Source of the DNA: Gammaproteobacteria bacterium | GTDB taxonomy: Bacteria; Pseudomonadota; Gammaproteobacteria; Xanthomonadales; Marinicellaceae | Assembly (NCBI GenBank): GCA_030430025.1 | Contig: JAUIGR010000020.1 | Span: 1-44,168 of the forward strand | Direction: 5' to 3' | DNA length: 44,168 nucleotides | In this document: positions 15,233-23,053 of the stretch, in pieces | Layout: every line of letters begins with the position of its first letter | How positions within the stretch are numbered: position 1 is the first letter of the stretch | The notes under the pieces: model-generated | What the model saw: the letters and a program-made list of their open reading frames with translations, nothing else | What the model was told of the DNA's origin: nothing | The model's database searches: none | Program-made: the position numbers and the translations under genes

Positions 15233-15457
15233 CTAGGGGCTGTTAACACTATTGAGTTAGATGCTGCTAGGACTACTTCTTTCTTACAACATTGTAAGGA
15301 AAAAGCAGCCTAGCCTGAGGGAGGGGTTAAGACTGAAACCCCTTCATTCTTTGTTGCTGATCATTTATTTGGAGCTACCAAACTGCGCTCTTCGTGCCTT
15401 AGTTGAAGCATTTTTAGTCATAACAGCAACCAATTAAATAGAGTTAACAGGTTCTAG
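15233..15457. mobile_element. 225-bp MITE-like inverted-repeat element
   Basis: The two ends are imperfect inverted repeats of about 35 bases with roughly 27 matches. Both contain CTAG, then CTGTTAAC, then CTATT; the left arm starts at 15233 and the right arm ends at 15457. Inside are an imperfect hairpin near 15266-15318 and a 7-bp hairpin AGGGGTT/AACCCCT at 15322-15343. No transposase fits. The right end abuts the stop codon of the minus-strand gene at 15458. The element explains nearly all of the 300-bp gap between the DUF4407 gene and its convergent neighbour. It does not resemble the element at 9759 in sequence but is almost the same size. Confidence 0.5.
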
Positions 15458-15853
15458 TCACATGGCAGCAACTAGGGCTTTCTCTACAATAATGTGAAAT
15501 TCAATCTTGGTATCCTGGTCATTGGTTATAGCTTGTGCTTGATTCTTGAGCAAAGTTAAAATGGAGGGAGCTGCTACCAGTGCCCATTCACCTTGGTCGT
15601 TCTTTTTATTAATAGTGGTTTCTACTAATGCTTGATTGGACTGTTTTATTTGTTGAGTTTTGATGATAAATTGATATTGACCAAGCTCAAAAGATAAATC
15701 TTTGTCTAATGTAGCGGTTTTCGTGTACATGATAGGCTCATTTTGTGGTTTTGTGATAGTGATTTCAATTTTTTGAGTGAGCTGGAGTTGTTCGCTATCT
15801 GCTTGTACAGCAAAGTTTAAACAACAGAAAAAGCAAATAATTAATTGTTTCAT
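15458..15853 (-). CDS. Small secreted protein of unknown function
   Basis: Starting at the ATG at 15853, the 131-aa product begins MKQLIICFFCCLNFAVQADS, a typical cleavable signal peptide, so it is exported. A longer frame (from 15925) would place 24 residues before this signal and overlap the upstream peptidase gene, so the shorter start is preferred. The mature part is mostly beta-prone, with alternating residues such as KIEITITKPQ and FELGQYQFIIKTQQI, and has no Cys, no lipobox and no family I recognise. It lies 59 bases behind the MtfA-type peptidase and is probably the last gene of the ovothiol operon. Its stop codon touches the inverted-repeat element. Confidence 0.6.
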   Translation of the reverse strand: MKQLIICFFCCLNFAVQADSEQLQLTQKIEITITKPQNEPIMYTKTATLDKDLSFELGQYQFIIKTQQIKQSNQALVETTINKKNDQGEWALVAAPSILTLLKNQAQAITNDQDTKIEFHIIVEKALVAAM

Positions 15854-15912
15854 GACGTTAATATCCGAGTATAAAAAGTTATTTGGTGCAGAGTGTAGCA
15901 GAAAGTTCAATT

Positions 15913-16719
15913 TTACAACCCCCAACTTAATGGATCAATGTGATAATATTTTTTAAGTTCTTGATATAAATCAGGATGTTTGCGGTGAAAAGTTTTGGGC
16001 TGTTCTACAAAGTGTTCAGTAATGACAGCGAAAAACTCGGCAGCATTGGTTGCTCCATAATGATCAAAAAATGACCGTCTTTTACATTTTGCCTTGATGG
16101 TTAAACTTCTAAACTCTTTTCCCAATACTTTTCCCCATGTTCTGATGTGTCCAGATTGTAGTAGGGGTGTACCATCACTGACGCCATCTTCCTGATCGAG
16201 CTGATGGGCAAACTCATGAATGACCACATTTCGGCCATCATGTTCATTACTGGCTCCATGTTCAGCATCCTTCCAAGAGAGTACCACTGGTCCCCGAACC
16301 CAAGATTCACCAAGACGACCCAAATGATCTTGGTGGGCATTTGGGTTTTTGAAACTGCTGGGATAAACGATAATGGTTTTAAGGTGTGGAAAATAGTTAG
16401 TTCGTCGATTAAGTAGTAGTAGACAAGCCTGAGCTGCAATCACCACACGTATAGTATCGGTGATTTTAAGATCATTTTGCCCTTGGAAGTATTTTTCTGA
16501 AAGAAAGACATTGATGTGACCTTTAAGTTGTTGCTTTAACTCTTCAGGCAAATATTGGTAAATCGGTACATGATCAATAATATCTTGTTCAAAAGCTTCT
16601 GGAAATGGAAAGAAAAAGATCTTCTCTCGCCTTTTATTCTTAACGTGATTCTTAAACCAAAGCAAAACTAATATGATTGTCATGATGATTAGGAACCACA
16701 GCGCTAATTGACTGTTCAT
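15913..16719 (-). CDS. MtfA-family zinc-dependent peptidase
   Basis: A gluzincin-type metallopeptidase with the active-site motif HEFAH (residues 168-172) followed by QLDQEDG, as in the DUF980/MtfA family. In E. coli MtfA binds the glucose-PTS repressor Mlc and has aminopeptidase activity; whether that applies here is unknown. This version is 268 aa with an N-terminal membrane helix (residues 6-22), so the catalytic domain is anchored rather than fully soluble. It overlaps the OvoB-like gene by 4 bases (ATGA), which places it in the ovothiol operon. The co-occurrence may reflect only transcription economy. The peptidase family call is strong; the substrate is not known. Confidence 0.85.
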   Translation of the reverse strand: MNSQLALWFLIIMTIILVLLWFKNHVKNKRREKIFFFPFPEAFEQDIIDHVPIYQYLPEELKQQLKGHINVFLSEKYFQGQNDLKITDTIRVVIAAQACLLLLNRRTNYFPHLKTIIVYPSSFKNPNAHQDHLGRLGESWVRGPVVLSWKDAEHGASNEHDGRNVVIHEFAHQLDQEDGVSDGTPLLQSGHIRTWGKVLGKEFRSLTIKAKCKRRSFFDHYGATNAAEFFAVITEHFVEQPKTFHRKHPDLYQELKKYYHIDPLSWGL

Positions 16720-17852
16720 GACAAGTTAGAGGGTGTAGTATTAAGGTCATTACAAATATTATCCATATTGAGCCATTTGTTACTATGAAATTTCATATTT
16801 CGGTAACCTAAACTTAAACGAAATCCTTCTGTTTGAGTGGCAAAACAATGATTCGGTAATAATATTAAACCATAATTTTCAGCGAAACGTTGGCAAAAAG
16901 ATTTGGCGTCATCAATATGTATAAAACAAGTGCTTGAGGCCTTGCCGATTTGACATTTGAACCTTGGATGGTGAGCTAATGCTTGTTGTAAATGTTCGAT
17001 GTTTGAGATGATGATTTGAGTATTTCGAGTCCAAATCTGTTGTGAGAAAGGAATAATCTTGAGCATAAAAGAAGCATCAAGACCGCTGATACAGATCGAT
17101 AAATGATTTTTGATGGTAATCATTTTTTTTCGTAATTTAGCATCTCGGCATAATATCCAACCCAATCGTATGGCTGGTAATCCATAGGCTTTTGATGAAA
17201 CACCGATGCTAATGGCCTGATCTGAAACATCAGCTAAAGCCGGCAAGCGGTTTTTAACATCATATTCCAGACCTCTAAAAACTTCGTCGGATAGAATTTG
17301 AACCTGATGTTTTTTACACATTGAGATAATCTGATTCATCACGTCATGGGTGATGTGAGCACCTGTTGGATTATGAGGAAAATTTAATACCAATAGCTTG
17401 GCGTTATCTTTTAATGCAGTTTCTAGTTTATTTAAGTCAACTTCCCATTTGTTAGTTGATGATAAAGGCAGGGTAGTCAATCTGGCATTGAGCAGAGTGG
17501 GGATCATTGCTAAGGGTTCAAAAGCCGGTGTGAAGGTGATTACATGATCTCCTCCATTAAGCAAAGCATTGAATACAACAAATAACGCCTCCTGAGCCCC
17601 AGCACAACATATTAAGTCATCTGGGTGGTTGTTAGGGTACAGATGGTGGATCATCGATTCTCGCAGAGTCAAATTACCGACAGCACTTTGATAATCCCAT
17701 TGATCCAGTGTCATTTGTTGCCAGTCTAACCCTGTGAGAACAGAGAGTTCATCAGCAGTGAATGGCTCAGGGTTACTGTTTGATATGGATTGAGCATCAG
17801 GCCACTGATCAGCCCAATCCATCATAGTCATGTTTAAGAATTTTTTTTCCAT
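16716..17852 (-). CDS. ovoB: PLP-dependent aminotransferase-fold enzyme, probable 5-histidylcysteine sulfoxide lyase OvoB
   Basis: A fold-type I PLP enzyme of 378 aa with the expected elements: N161 in NFPHNPTGA, D189 in LSDEVFRG, and the Schiff-base lysine K221 in SIGVSSKAYG, followed by RLGW. By motif alone it would be called a class I/II aminotransferase. Its start overlaps the end of ovoA by 19 bases. In ovothiol synthesis a PLP-dependent lyase (OvoB) cleaves the OvoA product to 5-thiohistidine, so the overlap makes that role the best inference. If it were an ordinary aminotransferase the translational coupling to ovoA would be unexplained. ATG 17852 gives the longest product; another ATG seven codons in is possible. 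Confidence 0.8.
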   Translation of the reverse strand: MEKKFLNMTMMDWADQWPDAQSISNSNPEPFTADELSVLTGLDWQQMTLDQWDYQSAVGNLTLRESMIHHLYPNNHPDDLICCAGAQEALFVVFNALLNGGDHVITFTPAFEPLAMIPTLLNARLTTLPLSSTNKWEVDLNKLETALKDNAKLLVLNFPHNPTGAHITHDVMNQIISMCKKHQVQILSDEVFRGLEYDVKNRLPALADVSDQAISIGVSSKAYGLPAIRLGWILCRDAKLRKKMITIKNHLSICISGLDASFMLKIIPFSQQIWTRNTQIIISNIEHLQQALAHHPRFKCQIGKASSTCFIHIDDAKSFCQRFAENYGLILLPNHCFATQTEGFRLSLGYRNMKFHSNKWLNMDNICNDLNTTPSNLS

Positions 17853-19936
17853 AGACTAAATTCTGCGACAGTATATTGGTGTTTGCGAGCGGTTTCCCTG
17901 ATCACAAAGGGGATGTTTTGCATTGTGATGCAATCAAATTCAGGAGCTAATATCTGAGCTAACCGATCAATAGTGCTAACATTTTCTCCGTTTTCCTTGT
18001 AGCCGCCTAGCCAATTGGCTTTGTCGGTAAACTCTTCCAGCCAAGTGTATGGTGATGTCAGAGCCAAATAGCCACCTGCAACGATTCGTTTTTTAATGTC
18101 TTCCAAAAAGGCTGCTGGTTGATAAAGTCTGTCAATCAAATTACCAGCAAAAACAAGATCATAACCATGATATTTCTCTTTTAGGTTACAAGCGTCACCT
18201 TGGCTGAAATTGATGTTGTAAACTTGATTTCCAAGTTCCAATTCATCAAGGTTGAATTGTTTGACTTCATTAATATCACCCTCGATGGTGATCATGTATT
18301 TGACTTTTCCATGATTGACCAGATTAATGGCATTGCGAATAAAACGTGTGGAAAAATCTACAGCATCTACCTGTTTGGCTATGCGTGCCAATTCAAAACT
18401 GCTTCTGCCTACAGCACAACCCAGATCCAGAACTTTGCTCAATGAAGTTGAATCGATATTTTGAACTATGGCATCGATGCAAGCTTTGGGGAAATTAGGC
18501 ACAGCAAAATATTCAGCACCATAATGAAATTCTAAATACTGAGAAATAAGCTCATCTGTTTCATAAGTATTGAAATGCTGATTGATGTCATTTTCAGATT
18601 CCACATAGCGAAAACCTGCATGTTGAAAAAAATGTCTGCGAAAGGCGTAGCGTGACTCGGGTAATGCTTCATTACCTGTACTGATCCATGATCCACCTTT
18701 TATCAAGTTGTGTTGCCCATCAAAAGTGGGTACTGAAAAATCATCGTATGCTGGGTGGATCTGAAATCCCGGTAAGCTATCAATAGCTGTTTCGGTCCAT
18801 TGCCAGTTATTACCGAGTACATCTCCGAAAGACTCTTTCCCGAATAAAAAATGATTGACGGGACAAGCAGAAGCACCATGAGCCAAATGCAAATTGGCCT
18901 GGCTATGATGAGGTGGTTCATCGGTTGCTAATCCGACATGCTTTACTAATGCCAACCATTCTGTCTCTGATGGTAGGCGTATCGATTTTTTTGTTCTTGC
19001 AGCCAGCCAGTTACAAAAGGCTTTTGCTTCTAGGTAATTGACATCCACAGGCCAGCTCCAGGGCATCTTTATCCAATGTGTCAAGGCGCGATATTGCCAC
19101 TGGTTATTGTTTTTCCTCCAAAATGTTGGCCACTTAACTTTTGTAAAAGCCAGCCAGGCAGAGCCTTCTTCTCCCCACCATTGCTTGTCCTGGTAGCCTC
19201 CATCTTCGATGAATGATAGGTATTCCTGGTTACTGACGAGGAACTGACTGGCTTTGAAAGCCTTGACATCAGTGATTAATTCACCGTATTCATTATCCCA
19301 ACCATAGGTTTTTCCACTTTTCTTTTGGATGATTGTGTATTCGGGAACGTGTATGAGTTGGTTATTAGGAGCAGGTCCTGTCTGTGTTCCAGGTTGCCAT
19401 ATTTGATTAGGTATGATGTACTGTTCTTCAGTTTGTCTTAATAGTACCGATGAAGTTTCCAGGTGTATTCGTTCGTGTTCTATACCCATTAAGATGATCC
19501 AGAAAGGATCTTCCCATTGGATAGGTAATTTCATAGGTAATGTGTCAATTAAAGACAATATCAGCATTTTGACCTTTTGTCGGTAGTTAAAAATAGCTGA
19601 TACAGCTGGCCACTCATAGTTTTGCTGATTTAAATCGTCCCATGACATTTCATCTACGCCAATGGCCATCATTGATTCAATGGATTCATCAATACTTTCA
19701 TTAATGATCTTATTAATTTTAAGTTTGTTGATGTAAAAAACTGCGGTGTGTCCTAAATAGAAAATCAATGGATGACGTAAAGGTTCTGGCTGCTGATAAA
19801 AAGCGTCATCACTGGCCAATAAACGATGTAGTGATTCAAATTTTTCAAAACTGCTTAAAAAGTGGACTTTGATCTCTCTTCGTTTGTCATCAATATTCCC
19901 GAAGTCAATGCGGGGTGTTAGCGTTAGTCCTTGCAT
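17834..19936 (-). CDS. ovoA: 5-histidylcysteine sulfoxide synthase / 5-thiohistidine N-methyltransferase OvoA
   Basis: An iron-dependent enzyme that couples cysteine to histidine with O2 to form 5-histidylcysteine sulfoxide; its C-terminal domain methylates 5-thiohistidine to ovothiol A. Three domains are visible in 700 aa: a DinB-like iron-binding domain with H63 (GHTAVFY) and the HxxxHxE triad H154, H158, E160 (HERIHLE); a formylglycine-generating-enzyme-like domain (about 190-440, with RLPSETEW and IKGGSW); and a SAM methyltransferase domain (about 495-690) with VLDLGCAVGRSS (502-513). The trailing methyltransferase distinguishes it from EgtB of ergothioneine synthesis. It heads the minus-strand operon with ovoB, the MtfA-type gene and a secreted protein, divergent from rsfS over about 120 bases with no strong promoter visible. 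Confidence 0.93.
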   Translation of the reverse strand: MQGLTLTPRIDFGNIDDKRREIKVHFLSSFEKFESLHRLLASDDAFYQQPEPLRHPLIFYLGHTAVFYINKLKINKIINESIDESIESMMAIGVDEMSWDDLNQQNYEWPAVSAIFNYRQKVKMLILSLIDTLPMKLPIQWEDPFWIILMGIEHERIHLETSSVLLRQTEEQYIIPNQIWQPGTQTGPAPNNQLIHVPEYTIIQKKSGKTYGWDNEYGELITDVKAFKASQFLVSNQEYLSFIEDGGYQDKQWWGEEGSAWLAFTKVKWPTFWRKNNNQWQYRALTHWIKMPWSWPVDVNYLEAKAFCNWLAARTKKSIRLPSETEWLALVKHVGLATDEPPHHSQANLHLAHGASACPVNHFLFGKESFGDVLGNNWQWTETAIDSLPGFQIHPAYDDFSVPTFDGQHNLIKGGSWISTGNEALPESRYAFRRHFFQHAGFRYVESENDINQHFNTYETDELISQYLEFHYGAEYFAVPNFPKACIDAIVQNIDSTSLSKVLDLGCAVGRSSFELARIAKQVDAVDFSTRFIRNAINLVNHGKVKYMITIEGDINEVKQFNLDELELGNQVYNINFSQGDACNLKEKYHGYDLVFAGNLIDRLYQPAAFLEDIKKRIVAGGYLALTSPYTWLEEFTDKANWLGGYKENGENVSTIDRLAQILAPEFDCITMQNIPFVIRETARKHQYTVAEFSLWKKNS

Positions 19937-20057
19937 AGATTATTAACAGTTTTGGTACTTTTGACGAGAGAACATCTTAGCAATTTTTTAGCCATATCAC
20001 ACCTTGTTAGTGATGGTCATGATAAAATGCCAGTATTATTCAACCATTTTGATACAC

Positions 20058-20414
20058 GTGCAGGAAAATAAAAATTTGATAGAACATCTCTCTCAGGTAG
20101 CTCAAATCATCGAAAAGGCTGTTTCAGAGGCCAAAGCCCAAAACATAAAAACGCTTCACGTAGCCCATTTAACATCAGTGACGGATTATCTAATTATTTG
20201 TACAGGATCATCAAGCAGGCATATGCGCTATTTAGCTGATGAAGCGATAACCGCATTGAACAAGGCTGGCTATGAAGTGTTGAACAAAGAAGGTATGGAG
20301 TCTAATGATTGGATTATTGTTGATGGAGGTGACGCTGTATTACACATCATGAGTCGTGATGCGCGTGAATTTTACCAGTTAGAAGGACTTTGGGATATTG
20401 CGCCAGAAGAATGA
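20058..20414 (+). CDS. rsfS: Ribosomal silencing factor RsfS
   Basis: Binds ribosomal protein L14 and blocks joining of the subunits when nutrients are scarce. The DUF143 core is unmistakable: VTDYLIICTGSSSRHMRYLADE, then EGMESNDWIIVDGGDAVLHIM and the ending REFYQLEGLWDIAP (each stretch split by variable residues). The start is uncertain. ATG 20004 would add about 18 residues not expected in the family; GTG 20058 (118 aa) and TTG 20076 (112 aa, behind AGGA) give normal lengths. GTG is listed as a compromise. rlmH follows 39 bases later, the usual order, although the customary nadD is not found upstream; the divergent ovothiol operon is there instead. Confidence 0.92.
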   Translation: MQENKNLIEHLSQVAQIIEKAVSEAKAQNIKTLHVAHLTSVTDYLIICTGSSSRHMRYLADEAITALNKAGYEVLNKEGMESNDWIIVDGGDAVLHIMSRDAREFYQLEGLWDIAPEE

Positions 20415-20453
20415 TTTTTTTGTTAATCATTGCAGGGCAAAAATGACATTGAA

Positions 20454-20924
20454 ATGAACATTCGTTTGTTAGCATTAGGTCACAAAATGCCATCTTGGGT
20501 TGATTCAGCATTTAATATATACAATCAACGCTTACCTACTCATTTGAAAATAGAATTAATAGAAATCAGTCCGGTTCAAAGGCAAAAGAATAAATCATCA
20601 TCACAAATCAAGGCACTGGAAGCAGAAGCTTTAAGTAAGTATTTACTTGCTGGCGATTTGCATATAGTGCTGGATGAACAGGGTCAATTGGTAACCACCA
20701 AAGATATCGCCAAAGCTTTGGATAGTTGGCAAATGATGGGAAGAAATGTGAATGTCATTATTGGTGGTGCAGATGGGTTAGATCACACTATTAAGCAACA
20801 AGCGCATCAAATCTGGTCACTTTCAAGGCTGACATTTCCGCATCAATTAGTGCGAGTGATTATTGTAGAACAAATATATCGGGCTTATAGCTTACTCATT
20901 AACCATCCTTACCACCGTGAATAA
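20454..20924 (+). CDS. rlmH: 23S rRNA (pseudouridine1915-N3)-methyltransferase RlmH
   Basis: SPOUT-class methyltransferase acting on helix 69 of 23S rRNA in assembled ribosomes. Family blocks are IRLLALGHKMPSWV at the N-terminus, the knot region VIIGGADGLD and LTFPHQLVRVIIVEQIYRA, and the invariant end NHPYHRE. ATG 20454 is chosen over a TTG at 20430 because it gives the conserved N-terminus and 156 aa, the usual size. The gene overlaps maf by 8 bases. Confidence 0.95.
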   Translation: MNIRLLALGHKMPSWVDSAFNIYNQRLPTHLKIELIEISPVQRQKNKSSSQIKALEAEALSKYLLAGDLHIVLDEQGQLVTTKDIAKALDSWQMMGRNVNVIIGGADGLDHTIKQQAHQIWSLSRLTFPHQLVRVIIVEQIYRAYSLLINHPYHRE

Positions 20925-21498
20925 AATTATTTTGGCTTCTGCCTCGCCGAGAAGAAAAGCACTTTTGAAACAATTGGGCTTTCATCCTATGATGGCTCCT
21001 GTGGATATTGATGAAAGCCACTTGATTGGCGAATTACCGCAAGATTATGTTTCACGATTGGCTATAGAGAAAGCACAGTCAAGACAAAAGAAAGATCGGA
21101 CTGGTTTTCCTGTATTGGGGGCAGATACTATCGTAGTGCTTAATGATCAATTGTTAGGTAAACCAAAAAATAAAAAAGAGGCAGCAAGAACACTGAACCA
21201 ACTTGCTGGTCAAAAACACTTTGTATACAGTGCTGTCGCGATTGTTTGGCACAATCAGTTTGATTACCTAACCAGTATAAGTGAAGTGACTTTTGCTGAT
21301 ATCAGCGAAGACGAAATTCAGTCATATGTAAACTCAGGAGAACCTATGGATAAAGCCGGTTGCTATGGTATTCAAGGCACAGCAGCGCAATGGATAAAAC
21401 ACCTTTCAGGCAGTTATTCTGGAGTGATGGGCTTACCGCTTTATGAAACAGCCCAGATCTGTAAGAAACTGGCTATAATAATGCCGACAAAAAACTGA
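20917..21498 (+). CDS. maf: Maf-family nucleotide pyrophosphatase
   Basis: Hydrolyses non-canonical or modified NTPs; members of this type prefer dTTP/UTP (YhdE) and help prevent misincorporation. Seen motifs are ILASASPRRKALL (residues 4-16), PVLGADTIV and the GKP loop, with KAGCYGIQG and SYSGVMGLPL near the C-terminus. The GTG start at 20917 lies inside the rlmH end and gives the conserved N-terminus. The 193-aa size is typical. The following gene is rng, as in the E. coli yhdE-rng order, which supports assignment to the YhdE subgroup. Confidence 0.92.
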   Translation: MNKIILASASPRRKALLKQLGFHPMMAPVDIDESHLIGELPQDYVSRLAIEKAQSRQKKDRTGFPVLGADTIVVLNDQLLGKPKNKKEAARTLNQLAGQKHFVYSAVAIVWHNQFDYLTSISEVTFADISEDEIQSYVNSGEPMDKAGCYGIQGTAAQWIKHLSGSYSGVMGLPLYETAQICKKLAIIMPTKN

Positions 21499-21507
21499 CC
21501 TAGATTC

Positions 21508-22968
21508 ATGCCCAAAGAATTACTCATAAATAATAATGGTTTTGAAACCCGAATTGCACTGATCGATGGTGGTTTAGCATCTGAGTTTTGGCTTGAGCGT
21601 CAACAGCAGTCATCAATTGTTGGTAATATTTATAAAGGTAGAGTTCAAAAAGTATTACCCGGACTGCAAGCTGCATTTGTGGATATTGGATTGGATAAAT
21701 CAGCATTTATACATGTTTCAGATTTTGAAGGTGTTGAGCATAATGTCGATAAAAGTCAGGATTTAATTACCCATTTGATTCATGAGGGACAAATTCTAGT
21801 GGTCCAGGTTTACAAGGATCAAATTGGCTCCAAAGGCGCTCGAGTCACTACACGGATCAGTATACCTAGTCGCTACTTAGTGATGATGCCTAATTCACCT
21901 GATTTGATTGCTGTTTCTAGCCGCATTGAAGATGAAGCTGAACGGCAGCGATTGATGGCAATAATGGAACATATTAATAAGGACAATGAATCATTTGGGC
22001 TGATTGCAAGAACCAATGCAGATCATGTGGATGTGTCATCGCTTGAACATGATTGGCAATTTTTAAAAAGGTTGTGGAGTAAAGTGGCTGAGCGAATAGA
22101 AGAAGATAAATCACCTTCTTTAATTTACAGTGAGTTTTCCTTAGCTAAAAGAGTGGTTAGGGATCAAATTACAGATAACCTCACACAAATAACTGTGGAC
22201 TCATATGAAATTCATTTGAGTGTTCAAAAATTTGTCCAGGATTTTGCGCATGAATGGCTTGGGCAAGTGGTTTGGTATCAGGGGTCTCGGCCCTTATTTG
22301 ATCAATTTAATGCTGAAGATGAAATCGAACGAGTACTCCATAAAAAAGTATCTCTGAAATCAGGAGGTAATTTGGTCATTGATCAAAACGAAGCGATGAC
22401 AACCATTGATGTCAACACCGGACAATATGTGGGATTTAAGTCACTTGAAGATACGGCTTTTAAAACCAACCTTGAAGCTGCACAGGTGATTGCAAGACAA
22501 TTAAGACTAAGAAATATTGGTGGTATTATCATTATTGATTTTATTGATATGGTTGATCTCAGTCATCAGCAACAAGTGATACAAACATTAGAAGAGTGTT
22601 TTGCTCAAGATTCTGCAAGAACTAATATTTTGGGTTTTACAGCGCTCAATCTAGTTGAAATGACTAGAAAAAGAACCACAGAAAATATCAGAGATGTGGT
22701 TTGTGAGCCTTGTAATAAATGTCAGGGTATTGGCTATATTCAAACAATAGAGAGTATCACTTTTAAACTATTCAGAGAGATATCTCGTTCCGTTAAACAA
22801 TTCAAAGCGAGTAAGATTTTGGTGATCGCAGCCACTAATTTGGTGGAATACATCATTGATGAGCATTCAGAAACGTTGGCTGACCTCGAGGACACTTTGA
22901 ATAAACGAATTACTTTGCAAGCTGAAGAAAGTTATGGAAGGGATCAATATGATGTGGTGTTATTGTAG
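21508..22968 (+). CDS. rng: Ribonuclease G
   Basis: Endoribonuclease of the RNase E/G family that matures the 16S rRNA 5' end and takes part in mRNA decay. It has an S1 domain (about residues 35-120, VGNIYKGRVQKVLPGLQAAFVDIG), catalytic aspartates D301 (TTIDVNTG) and D344 (IIIDFIDM), and the zinc-link CNKCQGIG with C402 and C405. At 486 aa there is no long degradosome-scaffold tail, so RNase G rather than RNase E. It starts 9 bases after maf and belongs to the maf-rng-yhdP chain known from E. coli. Confidence 0.95.
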   Translation: MPKELLINNNGFETRIALIDGGLASEFWLERQQQSSIVGNIYKGRVQKVLPGLQAAFVDIGLDKSAFIHVSDFEGVEHNVDKSQDLITHLIHEGQILVVQVYKDQIGSKGARVTTRISIPSRYLVMMPNSPDLIAVSSRIEDEAERQRLMAIMEHINKDNESFGLIARTNADHVDVSSLEHDWQFLKRLWSKVAERIEEDKSPSLIYSEFSLAKRVVRDQITDNLTQITVDSYEIHLSVQKFVQDFAHEWLGQVVWYQGSRPLFDQFNAEDEIERVLHKKVSLKSGGNLVIDQNEAMTTIDVNTGQYVGFKSLEDTAFKTNLEAAQVIARQLRLRNIGGIIIIDFIDMVDLSHQQQVIQTLEECFAQDSARTNILGFTALNLVEMTRKRTTENIRDVVCEPCNKCQGIGYIQTIESITFKLFREISRSVKQFKASKILVIAATNLVEYIIDEHSETLADLEDTLNKRITLQAEESYGRDQYDVVLL

Positions 22969-23053
22969 GTGAAGATCTCTATTGCTGATGAGTCAAAATG
23001 AAAAAAATTGCATATCCATTTTTTCCTATCCTTCTTTATGTAGGTTTTAGGTA

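Noticed and set aside
15365-15421. Minus-strand 18-codon ORF MTKNASTKARRAQFGSSK
   Set aside because: No ribosome binding site and it lies inside the inverted-repeat element; probably chance.
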